Assembly (NCBI GenBank): GCA_003645255.1
Contig: QNES01000008.1
Location: forward strand, 1-51,243
Direction of reading: 5' to 3'
Length of the DNA: 51,243 bases
Origin: Gammaproteobacteria bacterium
GTDB taxonomy: Bacteria; Pseudomonadota; Gammaproteobacteria; Beggiatoales; Beggiatoaceae
Shown here: positions 17,643 to 28,031 of the stretch, piece after piece
Numbering within the stretch: the first letter of the stretch is position 1
How the letters are laid out: each line of letters begins with the position of its first letter
The notes under the pieces: model-generated
Databases searched by the model: none
The model's input: the letters and a program-made list of their open reading frames with translations, nothing else
Told to the model about the DNA's origin: nothing
Translations under genes and position numbers: made by a program

Positions 17643-18203
17643 ATGGCTAGAACAGCTTCTAATATGATGCCATTAGGCACAACTGCACCAGATTTTACTT
17701 TGCTTAATACGGTTACCAACGAAATGGTGACACTTAATCACTTAAAATCTGATACCGCCACTGTGATTATGTTTATTTGCAATCATTGCCCTTATGTTAA
17801 ACTTGTGCAAGAACAATTAGTCAAATTGGCTAATGATTATCAAGCAAAGGGCATTTCTTTTATTGCGATTAGTTCTAATGATGTTGTCAACTATCCTGAT
17901 GACTCGCCGGAAAAAATGAAGGAAGCCGCACAACAGTTGGGTTATCCTTTTCCTTATTTGTATGATGATACCCAGGAAATTGCTCAAGCTTATCAAGCAG
18001 CTTGTACGCCTGATTTTTATCTATTTGATGGGGCACTAAAGTGTGTTTATCGGGGGCAATTGGATGATGCACGACCGCAAGGTGATGTCCCCGTAACAGG
18101 TAAGGATATACGCGCCGCTTTAGATGCGATATTGACAAATGAGCTGGTAAATTCAGCTCAAAAGCCTAGTTTGGGTTGTAATATTAAATGGAAAGTCTTA
18201 TAA
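17643..18203 (+). CDS. Thioredoxin-fold redoxin (AhpC/TSA-like)
   Basis: The 186-residue protein begins its fold at TTAPDFTLLNT and carries CNHCPYV (about residues 46-52), a CxxC-type redox centre in the peroxiredoxin-like 1 group, followed by a YDDTQEIAQAYQAACTPDFY segment. A third Cys lies near the C-terminus (SLGCNIKWK). It is cytoplasmic by the absence of a signal peptide. The reaction is not known for the group; a thiol reductase or peroxidase role is likely. Confidence 0.8.
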   Translation: MARTASNMMPLGTTAPDFTLLNTVTNEMVTLNHLKSDTATVIMFICNHCPYVKLVQEQLVKLANDYQAKGISFIAISSNDVVNYPDDSPEKMKEAAQQLGYPFPYLYDDTQEIAQAYQAACTPDFYLFDGALKCVYRGQLDDARPQGDVPVTGKDIRAALDAILTNELVNSAQKPSLGCNIKWKVL

Positions 18204-18250
18204 ATTAAAGGATTTCTACTGAAACCTCAAAAAGTTAATAGGATATTTTT

Positions 18251-18862
18251 ATGAAATTACGTTGGTTATTTTTTGTTTTAATGTGTTTACCTTCTTGGCT
18301 TTATGCCCATGAAGTTTTGGATAAATTTTTACGAGAACTGCATACATTACAAGCGCAATTTGTACAAAAGCTCTATAATGAAAAAGGTAGCTTATTGGAA
18401 AGTTCGCAGGGTAAAATGTATATGCAGCGTCCTAATCGGTTCCATTGGGATTATCAACAACCCTATAATCAATTAATTGTTGCCGATGGGGAGAGAGTAT
18501 GGATCTATGACAGTGATTTAGAGCAAGTGACGGTGAAAAATTTAGATCAAGCATTGGGTAAAACGCCTGCTTTTTTACTGAGTAGTAGCCGTCGTATGGA
18601 AGAGGATTTTTTTATCAATTTGCTATCCTCTAAAAATGGCGTAATGCGTTTTGAGCTAATTCCTAAAGACGCACAAGCATCGTTTGATAGTATGCGTATC
18701 AACTTGAGTGGAAAAAAGATGTTAGGGCTTGAACTGATAGATAATTTGGGACAAACAACTTTCATTACTTTCAATAAAATGAAACAAAATCAAAAATTAA
18801 GTAAAGAATTGTTTATATTTACCCCCCCAGCCGGCGTGGATATTATTACTGATGATAATTAG
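18251..18862 (+). CDS. lolA: Outer-membrane lipoprotein carrier LolA
   Basis: The 203-residue precursor has a signal peptide (cleavage after about residue 19, LYA-HE). LRELHTLQAQFVQKLYNE, MYMQRPNRFHWDY and WIYDSDLEQVTV are typical LolA blocks. LolA carries lipoproteins from LolCDE across the periplasm to LolB. It stands alone here; in many relatives rarA follows, but here a palindrome and a convergent gene do. Confidence 0.93.
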   Translation: MKLRWLFFVLMCLPSWLYAHEVLDKFLRELHTLQAQFVQKLYNEKGSLLESSQGKMYMQRPNRFHWDYQQPYNQLIVADGERVWIYDSDLEQVTVKNLDQALGKTPAFLLSSSRRMEEDFFINLLSSKNGVMRFELIPKDAQASFDSMRINLSGKKMLGLELIDNLGQTTFITFNKMKQNQKLSKELFIFTPPAGVDIITDDN

Positions 18863-18908
18863 TGTCCATTCAGGGTATGGACATCTATAAAAGTTTTGTC
18901 CCTGCTAC

Positions 18909-18943
18909 AAGACCTGCCAGGTTTTTAAAACCTGGCAGGTCTT
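18909..18943. repeat. CCTGCCAGG palindrome, copy 1
   Basis: AAGACCTGCCAGG and its inverse CCTGGCAGGTCTT surround TTTTTAAAA, giving a hairpin with arms of about 13 bases. It lies between the convergent lolA and PilN-like genes and could serve as a two-way terminator. Confidence 0.85.
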
Positions 18944-19013
18944 GGCTAAAACTTATTGCCCTTCGTCAAAAATATATTAATTGTAGGGAGAAACCTGTGT
19001 GTTTACCTTCCCA

Positions 19014-20309
19014 TTATCGCTTATCTGGAAAATATTCTGACCAATAAGCGTCGAAATCAAAATTTTTCAATTTAAAAGTAATACCAAATCTGCGTTCTTT
19101 TTTGCCCTTTTCTTGAGTCGTATCACGGCTCTGCTCAACATTATTAATATGCGACTGCTGGCTTAATATTTCTATCAATTGAGTCGGATTGGGACTATAT
19201 CCTTCAAGCTTGATAAAGCCTGTTTCTATCTTAAAACTGATAATCCAACTGTCTTTAGGAATCAGTTTATTCAAAGTTTCAAGAACAGGCACAACTTGTT
19301 GTTGAGGAAAATATTTAATGGGAGCAATGGTTTTTTCTATAGCTCCAACTTCAGCACGTAATTGATTGATATCGAAAGTACGATGTGTTAAATCTACCAA
19401 ACGTTGTTTGAGACGTTTTTCATAATCAATCGCAAAGTAAATGCCCCCCATGAGAGCAGCGACAAACAATAGCATAATTGCCATTAAACGTAATCGCTTT
19501 TTTTGAAGCGCTTCTTGTACCATACGCAATACCGCACGGGGTGGAAAAAAGGCATAATCATACGCTGCCGGGGGTGGAACCGGCAACTCTTCCCAATCCT
19601 TCACACTCGTTTTATGCACATGTTCGACATCATCAGTGAAGGTTGATAGCACTTCATCCAACTGTTGATTAAACTCAGCTTCCTGACAATCTAATTTAGA
19701 TATATGCAAAAAGCGTTGGATAACGTTACCTGACCATTGAAGACAAGTGATGCTGTTGTCATCTTCATCATACACCTGGTAATCACTGACCGAAGTGTGT
19801 GGTAAAACCACTAAAGGACGTGGTAGAATACACGCTAAAAATAACCCTTCCTTATCAAAAGCTTGCCATAATTCTTCCGCCCGTTTGGTAGCCATCCACA
19901 AAGCGTAAGTTTGTTCCCCATCGATGGGTGCTTGTACAGCAAGCAGTAATGGTTCTGTCAAGCCAGGCAATAATGTTGGCAATTGTAGATTGACAACATT
20001 TTTAAGATTTTGCGCAGTAATAGCCACCGGTGGTAGCTTTAATTGAGTTGCAACAAATTCTGAACTGGGTAAAGTGAGTGCAATCCGTGATTGTTTAGTG
20101 GTTCTAGGTAATAAACGTCGCGCCGCCGCCGCCATTTCTGTCGGTGTCAATTTAAATACAGATTCATCAGGTTGTGCGACGAGATTAGTGTGTTTGGCAT
20201 GTAGTAATGTTGTACCATATACGATTAGGCAAATATCGCATGAAACCTGGTTTTTTCGTCGTTTTTTAATTCGTGTTTTTTTGACTCGCTTGGTAAATTT
20301 AAATTTCAT
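19014..20309 (-). CDS. PilN/GspL-like assembly protein
   Basis: The 431-residue protein has an N-terminal ATPase-fold-like half as in GspL/PilM proteins (IALTLPSSEF, then VNLQLPTLLPG), one membrane helix near residues 272-292 (LMAIMLLFVAALMGGIYFAI), a coiled-coil segment, and a PilN-type periplasmic domain (VVPVLETLNKLIPKDSWI). Such proteins link the cytoplasmic and periplasmic parts of type II secretion or type IV pilus machines. No other gsp or pil genes are near, so which machine it serves is unknown. The N-terminus is very basic (KFTKRVKKTRIKKRRK). Confidence 0.65.
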   Translation of the reverse strand: MKFKFTKRVKKTRIKKRRKNQVSCDICLIVYGTTLLHAKHTNLVAQPDESVFKLTPTEMAAAARRLLPRTTKQSRIALTLPSSEFVATQLKLPPVAITAQNLKNVVNLQLPTLLPGLTEPLLLAVQAPIDGEQTYALWMATKRAEELWQAFDKEGLFLACILPRPLVVLPHTSVSDYQVYDEDDNSITCLQWSGNVIQRFLHISKLDCQEAEFNQQLDEVLSTFTDDVEHVHKTSVKDWEELPVPPPAAYDYAFFPPRAVLRMVQEALQKKRLRLMAIMLLFVAALMGGIYFAIDYEKRLKQRLVDLTHRTFDINQLRAEVGAIEKTIAPIKYFPQQQVVPVLETLNKLIPKDSWIISFKIETGFIKLEGYSPNPTQLIEILSQQSHINNVEQSRDTTQEKGKKERRFGITFKLKNFDFDAYWSEYFPDKR

Positions 20310-20379
20310 GTTACACTTTTAATATACTATAATTGGAAAAATTTATTCGTCATGAATTATACAGGTACAATTGAAAAAA

Positions 20380-21729
20380 ATGAAACAAAAACGTCAATTT
20401 TTTGGGACAGATGGAATACGGGGTACTGTCGGTATTCCACCGATTACACCTGATTTTATACTTAAATTGGGTTTTGCCCTGGGCAGTGTTTTAAAAAATG
20501 GGTATAGTAGAAATAAAGTATTAATAGGTAAAGATACCCGTATTTCGGGTTATATGTTTGAATCTGCTCTGCAAGCTGGGTTATCTGCTGCAGGCATGGA
20601 CATACGTTTGCTTGGTCCCATGCCAACCCCGGCTATTGCTTACTTAACACGGACTTTCCATGCTGTCGCCGGTATCGTTATCAGTGCCTCACATAATTCT
20701 TTTCAGGATAATGGAATTAAATTTTTTTCAGGGGAGGGAAGCAAATTACCTGATGAAGTAGAATTAACTATTGAAGCTGAAATGGAAAAACAAATGCGAA
20801 CCGTTGCCCCAGATCGGTTAGGCAAAGCAGAGCGTATTGAAGATGCGGCAGGTCGCTATATTGAGTTTTGCAAAAGTACGATTCCTTATGATGTTAGCTT
20901 CAAAGGATTAAGAATCGTAGTTGATTGTGCTCACGGTGCGACTTACCATGTGGCACCCAGTGTTTTTCGTGAATTAGGTGCCCAAGTTGAAACCATTGGT
21001 ACTCAACCAAATGGCTTAAATATCAATGCAGGTTATGGTGCTACCCAACCCCAAGCCCTACAAACTGCTGTTTTATATCAAAATGCTGACTTAGGCATTG
21101 CTTTAGATGGTGACGGTGATAGGGTTATCATGGTTGATGCCAAGGGCGAAATAGTGGATGGTGATGAATTATTATTTATTATTGCCCAAGCTCGTCATAA
21201 AGTCAATACTTTACAGGGATGTGTCGTTGGTACCGTGATGAGCAATTTAGGACTCGAACAAGCTCTTGAAAAAAAGGGGATTCCATTTAAACGAGCGGCG
21301 GTAGGAGATCGTTATGTCCTGGAAATGTTAAAAGAAACTGGTGGCAATCTGGGTGGTGAATCATCCGGGCACATTATCTGCTTAGATCGCACAACGACAG
21401 GCGATGGTATTATCACCGCCCTACAAGTCTTAGCCGCAAGTGTGCAAACAGGTTTACCTTTACATATTTTAAAAACGGGAATGCATAAATGTCCACAGTT
21501 GATGATAAATGTACCTATTACACCAGGATTAGATATTATCTCCCAACCTTCAATACAAAAAGCAGTCACCGAGGTAGAACAACAACTCAAAAATCAGGGG
21601 CGTGTTTTACTACGTAAAAGTGGCACCGAACCACTTATTCGGGTTATGGTTGAAGGTACTGACATGCAAAAAGTTGAAAACGCTGCCCATCAATTAGCAG
21701 AAGTTGTGAAAGTAGAAGCTAATGGTTAG
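20380..21729 (+). CDS. glmM: Phosphoglucosamine mutase GlmM
   Basis: The protein has about 449 residues. [11 protein letters not shown] opens the fold, [12 protein letters not shown] contains the phosphorylated serine (about Ser103), DGDGDRV binds the metal, GESSGH binds sugar, and [15 protein letters not shown] binds phosphate: the complete set. It converts glucosamine-6-phosphate to glucosamine-1-phosphate for UDP-GlcNAc, hence peptidoglycan and LPS. An in-frame TTG lies nine bases upstream (20371) with AGG before it; either start is possible. folP/ftsH, its common neighbours, are absent. Confidence 0.95.
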   Translation: MKQKRQFFGTDGIRGTVGIPPITPDFILKLGFALGSVLKNGYSRNKVLIGKDTRISGYMFESALQAGLSAAGMDIRLLGPMPTPAIAYLTRTFHAVAGIVISASHNSFQDNGIKFFSGEGSKLPDEVELTIEAEMEKQMRTVAPDRLGKAERIEDAAGRYIEFCKSTIPYDVSFKGLRIVVDCAHGATYHVAPSVFRELGAQVETIGTQPNGLNINAGYGATQPQALQTAVLYQNADLGIALDGDGDRVIMVDAKGEIVDGDELLFIIAQARHKVNTLQGCVVGTVMSNLGLEQALEKKGIPFKRAAVGDRYVLEMLKETGGNLGGESSGHIICLDRTTTGDGIITALQVLAASVQTGLPLHILKTGMHKCPQLMINVPITPGLDIISQPSIQKAVTEVEQQLKNQGRVLLRKSGTEPLIRVMVEGTDMQKVENAAHQLAEVVKVEANG

Positions 21730-21775
21730 GAATGGTTTCAAAATAACTTCCTGTTTTGTCTTTTGGCTTAGTTTC

Positions 21776-21791
21776 CACCGGTGGAACCTGT
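21776..21791. repeat. CCACCGGTGGAAC repeat, copy 1
   Basis: CCACCGGTGG is a perfect palindrome; the 13-mer CCACCGGTGGAAC recurs at about 28011, downstream of thiC. In this copy it lies between glmM and the next gene. Confidence 0.6.
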
Positions 21792-21857
21792 GCAATTCAC
21801 ATTCAACCCACTGAGGGGTTGGGACATCTAGTTTCACAATTCACAATTCACAATTTT

Positions 21858-23180
21858 ATGAATCCTTTTATTCAAAAATTAGTCGAAGATCTCAAAACGT
21901 TTTCTTCAGAACTACTTTTGCCCGGCTTACATGCCACTCAACAAGTGTCGACAAATATGGGAACTGTCGCCAGCACGACAGCTTCGTTAAAATCAATTGA
22001 TTTTTTGACTGGATTAATACCCAAATTGATAGCAGATTTACAGACAACAGGTGCTACCCATAAAGTGATAGTACATTATAGCCCCTGTCCTAAACGAGCT
22101 ACTTTTTCTCGTCGTGCGAGCGATTATCAACAAGATACAGCAAAGCGTCTTTTGCCCGCACATTGGTTAAGTATTTTGCCCGTGACAGAACTGGATACTC
22201 GCCCATTACGTTGGTTAGTCCATTTGCTTGATTTACAGCAAACCGCTTTAGAAAAAGTGCATAAACGAACTATTAAATATATTGATGACTCTTTGCTAAC
22301 ACAACAAGGTGATTCAAGTTATGCACAAAATGATCGTGCAACCTTATTAAGTATGCGTTCACGTTTAGATGAAGCCCAAGCTAAATTAGAACATGCCAGA
22401 ACAATGATGATGCGGGTAGTCGGTGTGAGATTAGTGCCTTCTTCTAATTTACCTCACCCTTATCCGCGTTCATCAGCCTGGCTTCGTTTAAGGCGTTTCG
22501 CTCAACAGTTGATACAACCGAAAGAGTTTTTGCCCTTTTTTTTACATAATCTTTTACATGGCACAGTAGAAATTGCTGATACACCTTATTTATATCAACG
22601 TTGGTGTGGAGTGAAATTGCTGCATGCCTTTGAGTTGTTAGGCTGGGTATATTATGATGATCCGACTGGGGCTCTATTTTTAGGGGGTGAAGTACGTTTG
22701 TATAAAGCTGATGTAGAACTCAGTATTTGGATAGAACCTCGATTATCACGACGTAAAGTCCATCCAAGCGGATTTATTTGTAAAGAAGTGACAGAAACAC
22801 ATCCTGATTACCTAATCGTGACACCTGGACCAAGTGGTATAGATGCTTTTATTTTGGATCCGACGACAACGGCTGATAAGGAAATTCGTCTGAGTAAATC
22901 AAAATATCTGAGTACCATAGAAGCCATTGCTATGGCAAGCGTTGCTGGTCTTCCCGTTGTACGTAATCCTTTGAGGGCATGGTCAGCTTCTCCATTGCAT
23001 ATGCCGCATTGTGACTTGGAAGATTATGAAGGATGCACCGGGACGATTCCCATGCATCCTTTAGATTGGAAACCACAGCCCATTTTGAGTTGGGTTCGAG
23101 ATATTCATGATTATGCCCTAGCATGGGGAACTGGCAAAATGTTAAACGATAGTCTCAATAAGACTAATCTTAATGGTTAA
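21858..23180 (+). CDS. McrC/DUF2357-like protein with degenerate nuclease domain
   Basis: The protein has about 440 residues. The middle (LPHPYPRSSAWLRLRR, then LYQRWCGVKLLHAFELLGW) resembles the helical part of McrC/DUF2357 proteins, which partner AAA+ GTPases in restriction. The C-terminal part has HPDYLIVTPG and FILDPTTTADKE where PD-(D/E)XK enzymes have their metal site, but the expected D/E-x-K is DPT, so catalysis may be lost. No McrB-like ATPase is adjacent. The ATG at 21858 follows a CACAATT repeat and is preferred to the longer frame, whose first 34 residues are repeat DNA. The family call is uncertain. Confidence 0.45.
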   Translation: MNPFIQKLVEDLKTFSSELLLPGLHATQQVSTNMGTVASTTASLKSIDFLTGLIPKLIADLQTTGATHKVIVHYSPCPKRATFSRRASDYQQDTAKRLLPAHWLSILPVTELDTRPLRWLVHLLDLQQTALEKVHKRTIKYIDDSLLTQQGDSSYAQNDRATLLSMRSRLDEAQAKLEHARTMMMRVVGVRLVPSSNLPHPYPRSSAWLRLRRFAQQLIQPKEFLPFFLHNLLHGTVEIADTPYLYQRWCGVKLLHAFELLGWVYYDDPTGALFLGGEVRLYKADVELSIWIEPRLSRRKVHPSGFICKEVTETHPDYLIVTPGPSGIDAFILDPTTTADKEIRLSKSKYLSTIEAIAMASVAGLPVVRNPLRAWSASPLHMPHCDLEDYEGCTGTIPMHPLDWKPQPILSWVRDIHDYALAWGTGKMLNDSLNKTNLNG

Positions 23181-23313
23181 TGGGGTATAAAAAAATGCAT
23201 TTTAAAAAAAATAGGGTATTTCTATAAAATACTATACAAAGAAATGACTTAAATCGGCGTTTCCGGATGAACACTCTCTAAGGAATTAGGATTCAATAAT
23301 ACCCTCGAAAACT

Positions 23314-23346
23314 AAACCTGCCAGGTTTTTAAAACCTGGCAGGTTT
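23314..23346. repeat. CCTGCCAGG palindrome, copy 2
   Basis: The arms AAACCTGCCAGG and CCTGGCAGGTTT surround TTTTTAAAA. Together with upstream CCTCGAAAACTAAACC this block is repeated in inverse orientation at about 48418-48452. Confidence 0.85.
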
Positions 23347-23383
23347 GGACATTTAAGATTTGGGTATTATTAAATCCTGACTC

Positions 23384-24046
23384 CTAAGACATTTTAAATA
23401 TCTCATCTTTGATGAAAAGTAAATTTTTATAAATTCCTTTTAGCTCTTCAATCTTTGTGCTGTCAAAGTTTATAGAAATAAAAAACTGATATTTATCTTC
23501 TGATAATTTTTCTAATCTCACAAAATTCCAAATAGCACCAACAATATAAGCACCTTTCATTGTATTAAAATTATTTAATTCAACGCCTGCTATCAATTCA
23601 GCTAAAAGCTGTGATTCTGGATAACTGCTTTCTTTGCCTTTTTTAAATTCTTGAATAAAGAAATAGGGTTTTTCTGAATATTCCAAACCTTTTGAAATTA
23701 AAAAATCGGTTGTGCCTGTCAAAATAAATTTATCGGTTTGATAGGTTATTTTTTCTTCATAAAAATCTCTTATTTCTTTATTGATATTTCTAAAATCAAT
23801 TTTATTTAAAATAGGCGCAATAAATTTTACCTTTAAGTCTTCTTCTTTGTAAATTCTAATAAAATGAAATTCTTTGTTTAGAAGTTCAGTTAAAAATTTA
23901 ATTTCACTATCTTTAATAATGATTGGGTTATTAAACCAATTATCAAAAATATTATTTGAAAATTGTTGTTTTATATTAACTAATTTTCTTAACTCATAGT
24001 CTTTAATTTTGCTAAAATAATAAACAGGAATATCTTCCTTTATCAT
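23384..24046 (-). CDS. PD-(D/E)XK-like protein of unknown function
   Basis: The protein has about 220 residues and is very AT-rich, Lys- and Ile-rich, unlike its neighbours, which suggests recent transfer. GTTDFLISKG (with Asp) and YFFIQEFKKGKESS (Glu-x-Lys) are placed as in PD-(D/E)XK folds, followed by a helix with QLLAELIAGVE. That resembles the small HsdR_N-like protein at 9966 in plan but not in wording. Phe-rich N-terminal half is unrecognised. I prefer the ATG at 24046 over a start seven codons upstream. Confidence 0.5.
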   Translation of the reverse strand: MIKEDIPVYYFSKIKDYELRKLVNIKQQFSNNIFDNWFNNPIIIKDSEIKFLTELLNKEFHFIRIYKEEDLKVKFIAPILNKIDFRNINKEIRDFYEEKITYQTDKFILTGTTDFLISKGLEYSEKPYFFIQEFKKGKESSYPESQLLAELIAGVELNNFNTMKGAYIVGAIWNFVRLEKLSEDKYQFFISINFDSTKIEELKGIYKNLLFIKDEIFKMS

Positions 24047-24186
24047 TGCTAATCCCCTCATTGACAAATACAGTGCAGCAATTAATTAATGATATGGTAC
24101 ATTGCCTTGATTTAAATCAATTTTATAACGACTCAGTCTTTAATGAAAGAAATAGTCTTTCTGGCTATATTCTTAATGTTAGGGCA

Positions 24187-24218
24187 GAAATCCGATTTTT
24201 TAAAAATCGGATTTCTTT
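24187..24218. repeat. AAATCCGATTTTT inverted repeat
   Basis: AGAAATCCGATTTTT is followed directly by its inverse AAAAATCGGATTTCT, a hairpin with about 15-base arms. A near copy is inside the element at 48182-48323. It lies between divergent or unrelated genes, followed by the GGGCAGACCACCGC repeat also found at 13708. Confidence 0.8.
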
Positions 24219-24255
24219 AAATTGTATGGGCAGACCACCGCATCCCCAAATCAAA

Positions 24256-24810
24256 TTAACTATTTTCTAGCAATTCATCAACAAAAGCAGCTAAATTCTC
24301 ATATACAGGAATACGATCAAATTTAGAATGAAATTCTTTTATATGATGCAATGTCTGTTGCCCTTTACCCGTCAGTACTAAGACTGGCATTGCGCCGACT
24401 GCATTCGCCGCTTGTAAATCGCGTAGTGAATCTCCCACTGCCGGCACATTGTTTAAAGAAATACTTAAACGATTAGCCAAATCTTTAAAAAGTCCAGAAC
24501 GAGGTTTACGACAGGTGCAATTTTCTTTATCGCTATGTGGACAAAAGAAAATAGCTTCAATTCTCCCATTAACATTAGCCAATTGTTTATGCATTTTTTG
24601 ATGAATCTGATTAAGGTCTTCTAATGTAAACAAACCACGCGCCAAGCCAGATTGATTGGTGATAATAACCACCCAATATTCAGCTTGATTAAGACGCGCA
24701 ATGGCTTCAAGACTGCCTTTAATAGGTTTCCACTCATCAGGGGATTTAACAAAATCATCCGAATCATGATTAATCACGCCATCTCTATCAAGTATCAGTA
24801 ATTTTTGCAT
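24256..24810 (-). CDS. gmhB: D-glycero-D-manno-heptose-1,7-bisphosphate 7-phosphatase
   Basis: The 184-residue HAD phosphatase has the nucleophile motif LDRDGVIN (Asp8, Asp10), TNQSG (motif II), and GDSLRDLQAA (motif IV). The zinc-binding insert of GmhB is present as CPH...CTC (Cys90, His92, Cys98, Cys100). It removes the 7-phosphate in ADP-heptose synthesis for the LPS inner core. It is alone here, without glyS or plsC, its frequent partners. Confidence 0.92.
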   Translation of the reverse strand: MQKLLILDRDGVINHDSDDFVKSPDEWKPIKGSLEAIARLNQAEYWVVIITNQSGLARGLFTLEDLNQIHQKMHKQLANVNGRIEAIFFCPHSDKENCTCRKPRSGLFKDLANRLSISLNNVPAVGDSLRDLQAANAVGAMPVLVLTGKGQQTLHHIKEFHSKFDRIPVYENLAAFVDELLENS

Positions 24811-24838
24811 TGTTCAGTTATCAATAGAAACGACAAAT

Positions 24839-24863
24839 CTGACAGGTTTCTAAAACCTGTCAG
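24839..24863. repeat. CCTGACAGG-type palindrome, copy 3
   Basis: CTGACAGGTTT and AAACCTGTCAG surround CTA, between the carbonic anhydrase and gmhB genes on the same strand. It could attenuate read-through from one to the other. Confidence 0.75.
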
Positions 24864-24964
24864 GGCGGTATATTATTTTTGAGTAAGTCCCTCAGAAATT
24901 ATCATTAAATTAAGCGTTCGCCTTCCTTGTGAAATGATTTTTTCTGAACATCAAATACATTCGC

Positions 24965-25753
24965 TTAATCAGAAGAAAGTACCTTACGATCATTTAAATC
25001 TTGCAAAGGGCGTGCATTGTGAGAATAAACAGCTTGATATTGTTCCAACTGTTTGGTAGAAATCGACATCGGCTGTTTGAGTACAATCCAGTTCACCCCT
25101 TCTGTACAGGGGGGTGTGGTCAAAGAACCATCATAGTTATAGTAACTTCTATCCTTGGGTAACAGTTGATTAATATCAATCTGCACATCATGTTTTTGGG
25201 CTTCCCCCACACTTGTCGGCATAACATTCCACAAAGTTTCAATGAGGGGATTAGCCACTTCACCCGCTTTTAACAACAGTGCCACCACCGCAAGTTTGTT
25301 CTGAGCATTCTGATGGACCAGATGGAGCACCATATCAGAACGTATATTATTAATGGCACCTTCGCTAGGCGCATGGGTATGGAATTGGAGCAATTGATAG
25401 GTTTCATCACCTACTTTTAAAGTCCCAGCTTCATCAGCATTCATCTTGATAGTATGTCCATTGTTTTCAATCACCAATGGAATGGGATTATAATTAAATT
25501 CAAGCAGAGGTAAATCTGTTGTTGAACTATCAACAATATTGATAGGAGATTGTTTTTTACCAGTGGCACACGCAGCGTATTTCTCAGACAAACTTCCCCA
25601 ATGTTCAGGACCTGTGTCGCCTTGATAACTCCAATGCATATCATGGGATGATTTTTTATCAACACTTTCATCCGTCTTATCATTGGCGTTGCAAATACTC
25701 ATTTGTAAACCAAGTGCCGTTATTATCGCAATAGCGAGATTTTTATATAACAT
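24965..25753 (-). CDS. Alpha-class carbonic anhydrase, periplasmic
   Basis: The protein has about 262 residues with a signal peptide (LAIAIITALGLQMSICNA). HWSYQGDTGPEHWG, KKQSPINI and SLTTPPCTEGVNWIV are alpha-CA signatures. The zinc ligands are HTH in QFHTHAPSE and His in VLHLVH; the proton-shuttle His is in NNGHTI and the gatekeeper Thr in LTTPP. The residue before the third zinc ligand pair, Glu117 in the human CA II numbering (ELHLVH), is Val here, which is unusual. It interconverts CO2 and bicarbonate outside the inner membrane, useful to an autotroph. The ATG at 25753 with AGGTAG upstream is preferred to the in-frame upstream start. Confidence 0.9.
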   Translation of the reverse strand: MLYKNLAIAIITALGLQMSICNANDKTDESVDKKSSHDMHWSYQGDTGPEHWGSLSEKYAACATGKKQSPINIVDSSTTDLPLLEFNYNPIPLVIENNGHTIKMNADEAGTLKVGDETYQLLQFHTHAPSEGAINNIRSDMVLHLVHQNAQNKLAVVALLLKAGEVANPLIETLWNVMPTSVGEAQKHDVQIDINQLLPKDRSYYNYDGSLTTPPCTEGVNWIVLKQPMSISTKQLEQYQAVYSHNARPLQDLNDRKVLSSD

Positions 25754-25943
25754 TAAATTTCTACCTGTTTTTGTCAATTGGAAAAAGTAAGTGAAAATAT
25801 TTCATCATTTTTCAATTTATATTCTAACACATCAAACTTAAAAAATATAAACTTGATTTCCATTAATCTTTCAATTTTTTTGACAGCAGTGATCTATGAT
25901 TTGATAAAAATGGTTTTTTTTATTCAAGCACAACAACTTATGA

Positions 25944-25949
25944 TATAAT
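25944..25949 (+). promoter_or_regulatory. Putative -10 box of the thiC promoter
   Basis: TGATATAATG holds a consensus TATAAT with an upstream TG-like context. The riboswitch begins about eight bases later, the right distance for transcription start. The -35 region (TATTCAAG) is weak. Confidence 0.55.
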
Positions 25950-25956
25950 GCCTTTT

Positions 25957-26030
25957 GCTAGGGGTACCATTGTTGGCTGAGAACACACCCTTTGAACCTG
26001 AACCAGCCTATACTGGCGTAGGGATGCATA
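25957..26030 (+). ncRNA. TPP riboswitch (THI element) upstream of thiC
   Basis: The conserved THI-box strings are all present in order: AGGGGTACC, GGCTGAGA, ACACCCTTTGAACCTGAACC and TACTGGCGTAGGGA. The element binds thiamine pyrophosphate and should switch off thiC. Downstream, GCAC-TAA-GTGC followed by eight T (26049-26067) may be the terminator stem of the expression platform, though it is short; hiding of the AAAAAGG ribosome site is the alternative. Confidence 0.95.
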
Positions 26031-26055
26031 TATCTACTTATTTCTTTTGCACTAA

Positions 26056-27969
<1,914 letters not shown>

Positions 27970-28005
27970 AAACTTAACATAACGAATGGGGTTCCATGAA
28001 TGTGA

Positions 28006-28030
28006 GTCGCCACCGGTGGAACCGGTGGTA
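28006..28030. repeat. CCACCGG...CCGGTGG inverted repeat after thiC
   Basis: CCACCGG and CCGGTGG flank TGGAA, between the convergent thiC and STAND genes. It shares CCACCGGTGGAAC with 21778. No T run follows, so a terminator role is uncertain. Confidence 0.65.
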
Positions 28031-28031
28031 A

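Noticed and set aside
18862-19047. Open frame of 61 residues between lolA and the PilN-like gene
   Set aside because: It is made of the CCTGCCAGG palindrome and the end of the convergent gene, with no ribosome site of note.
21756-21857. N-terminal extension of the McrC-like protein
   Set aside because: These bases contain the CCACCGGTGG and CACAATT repeats, so they are not likely to be coding.
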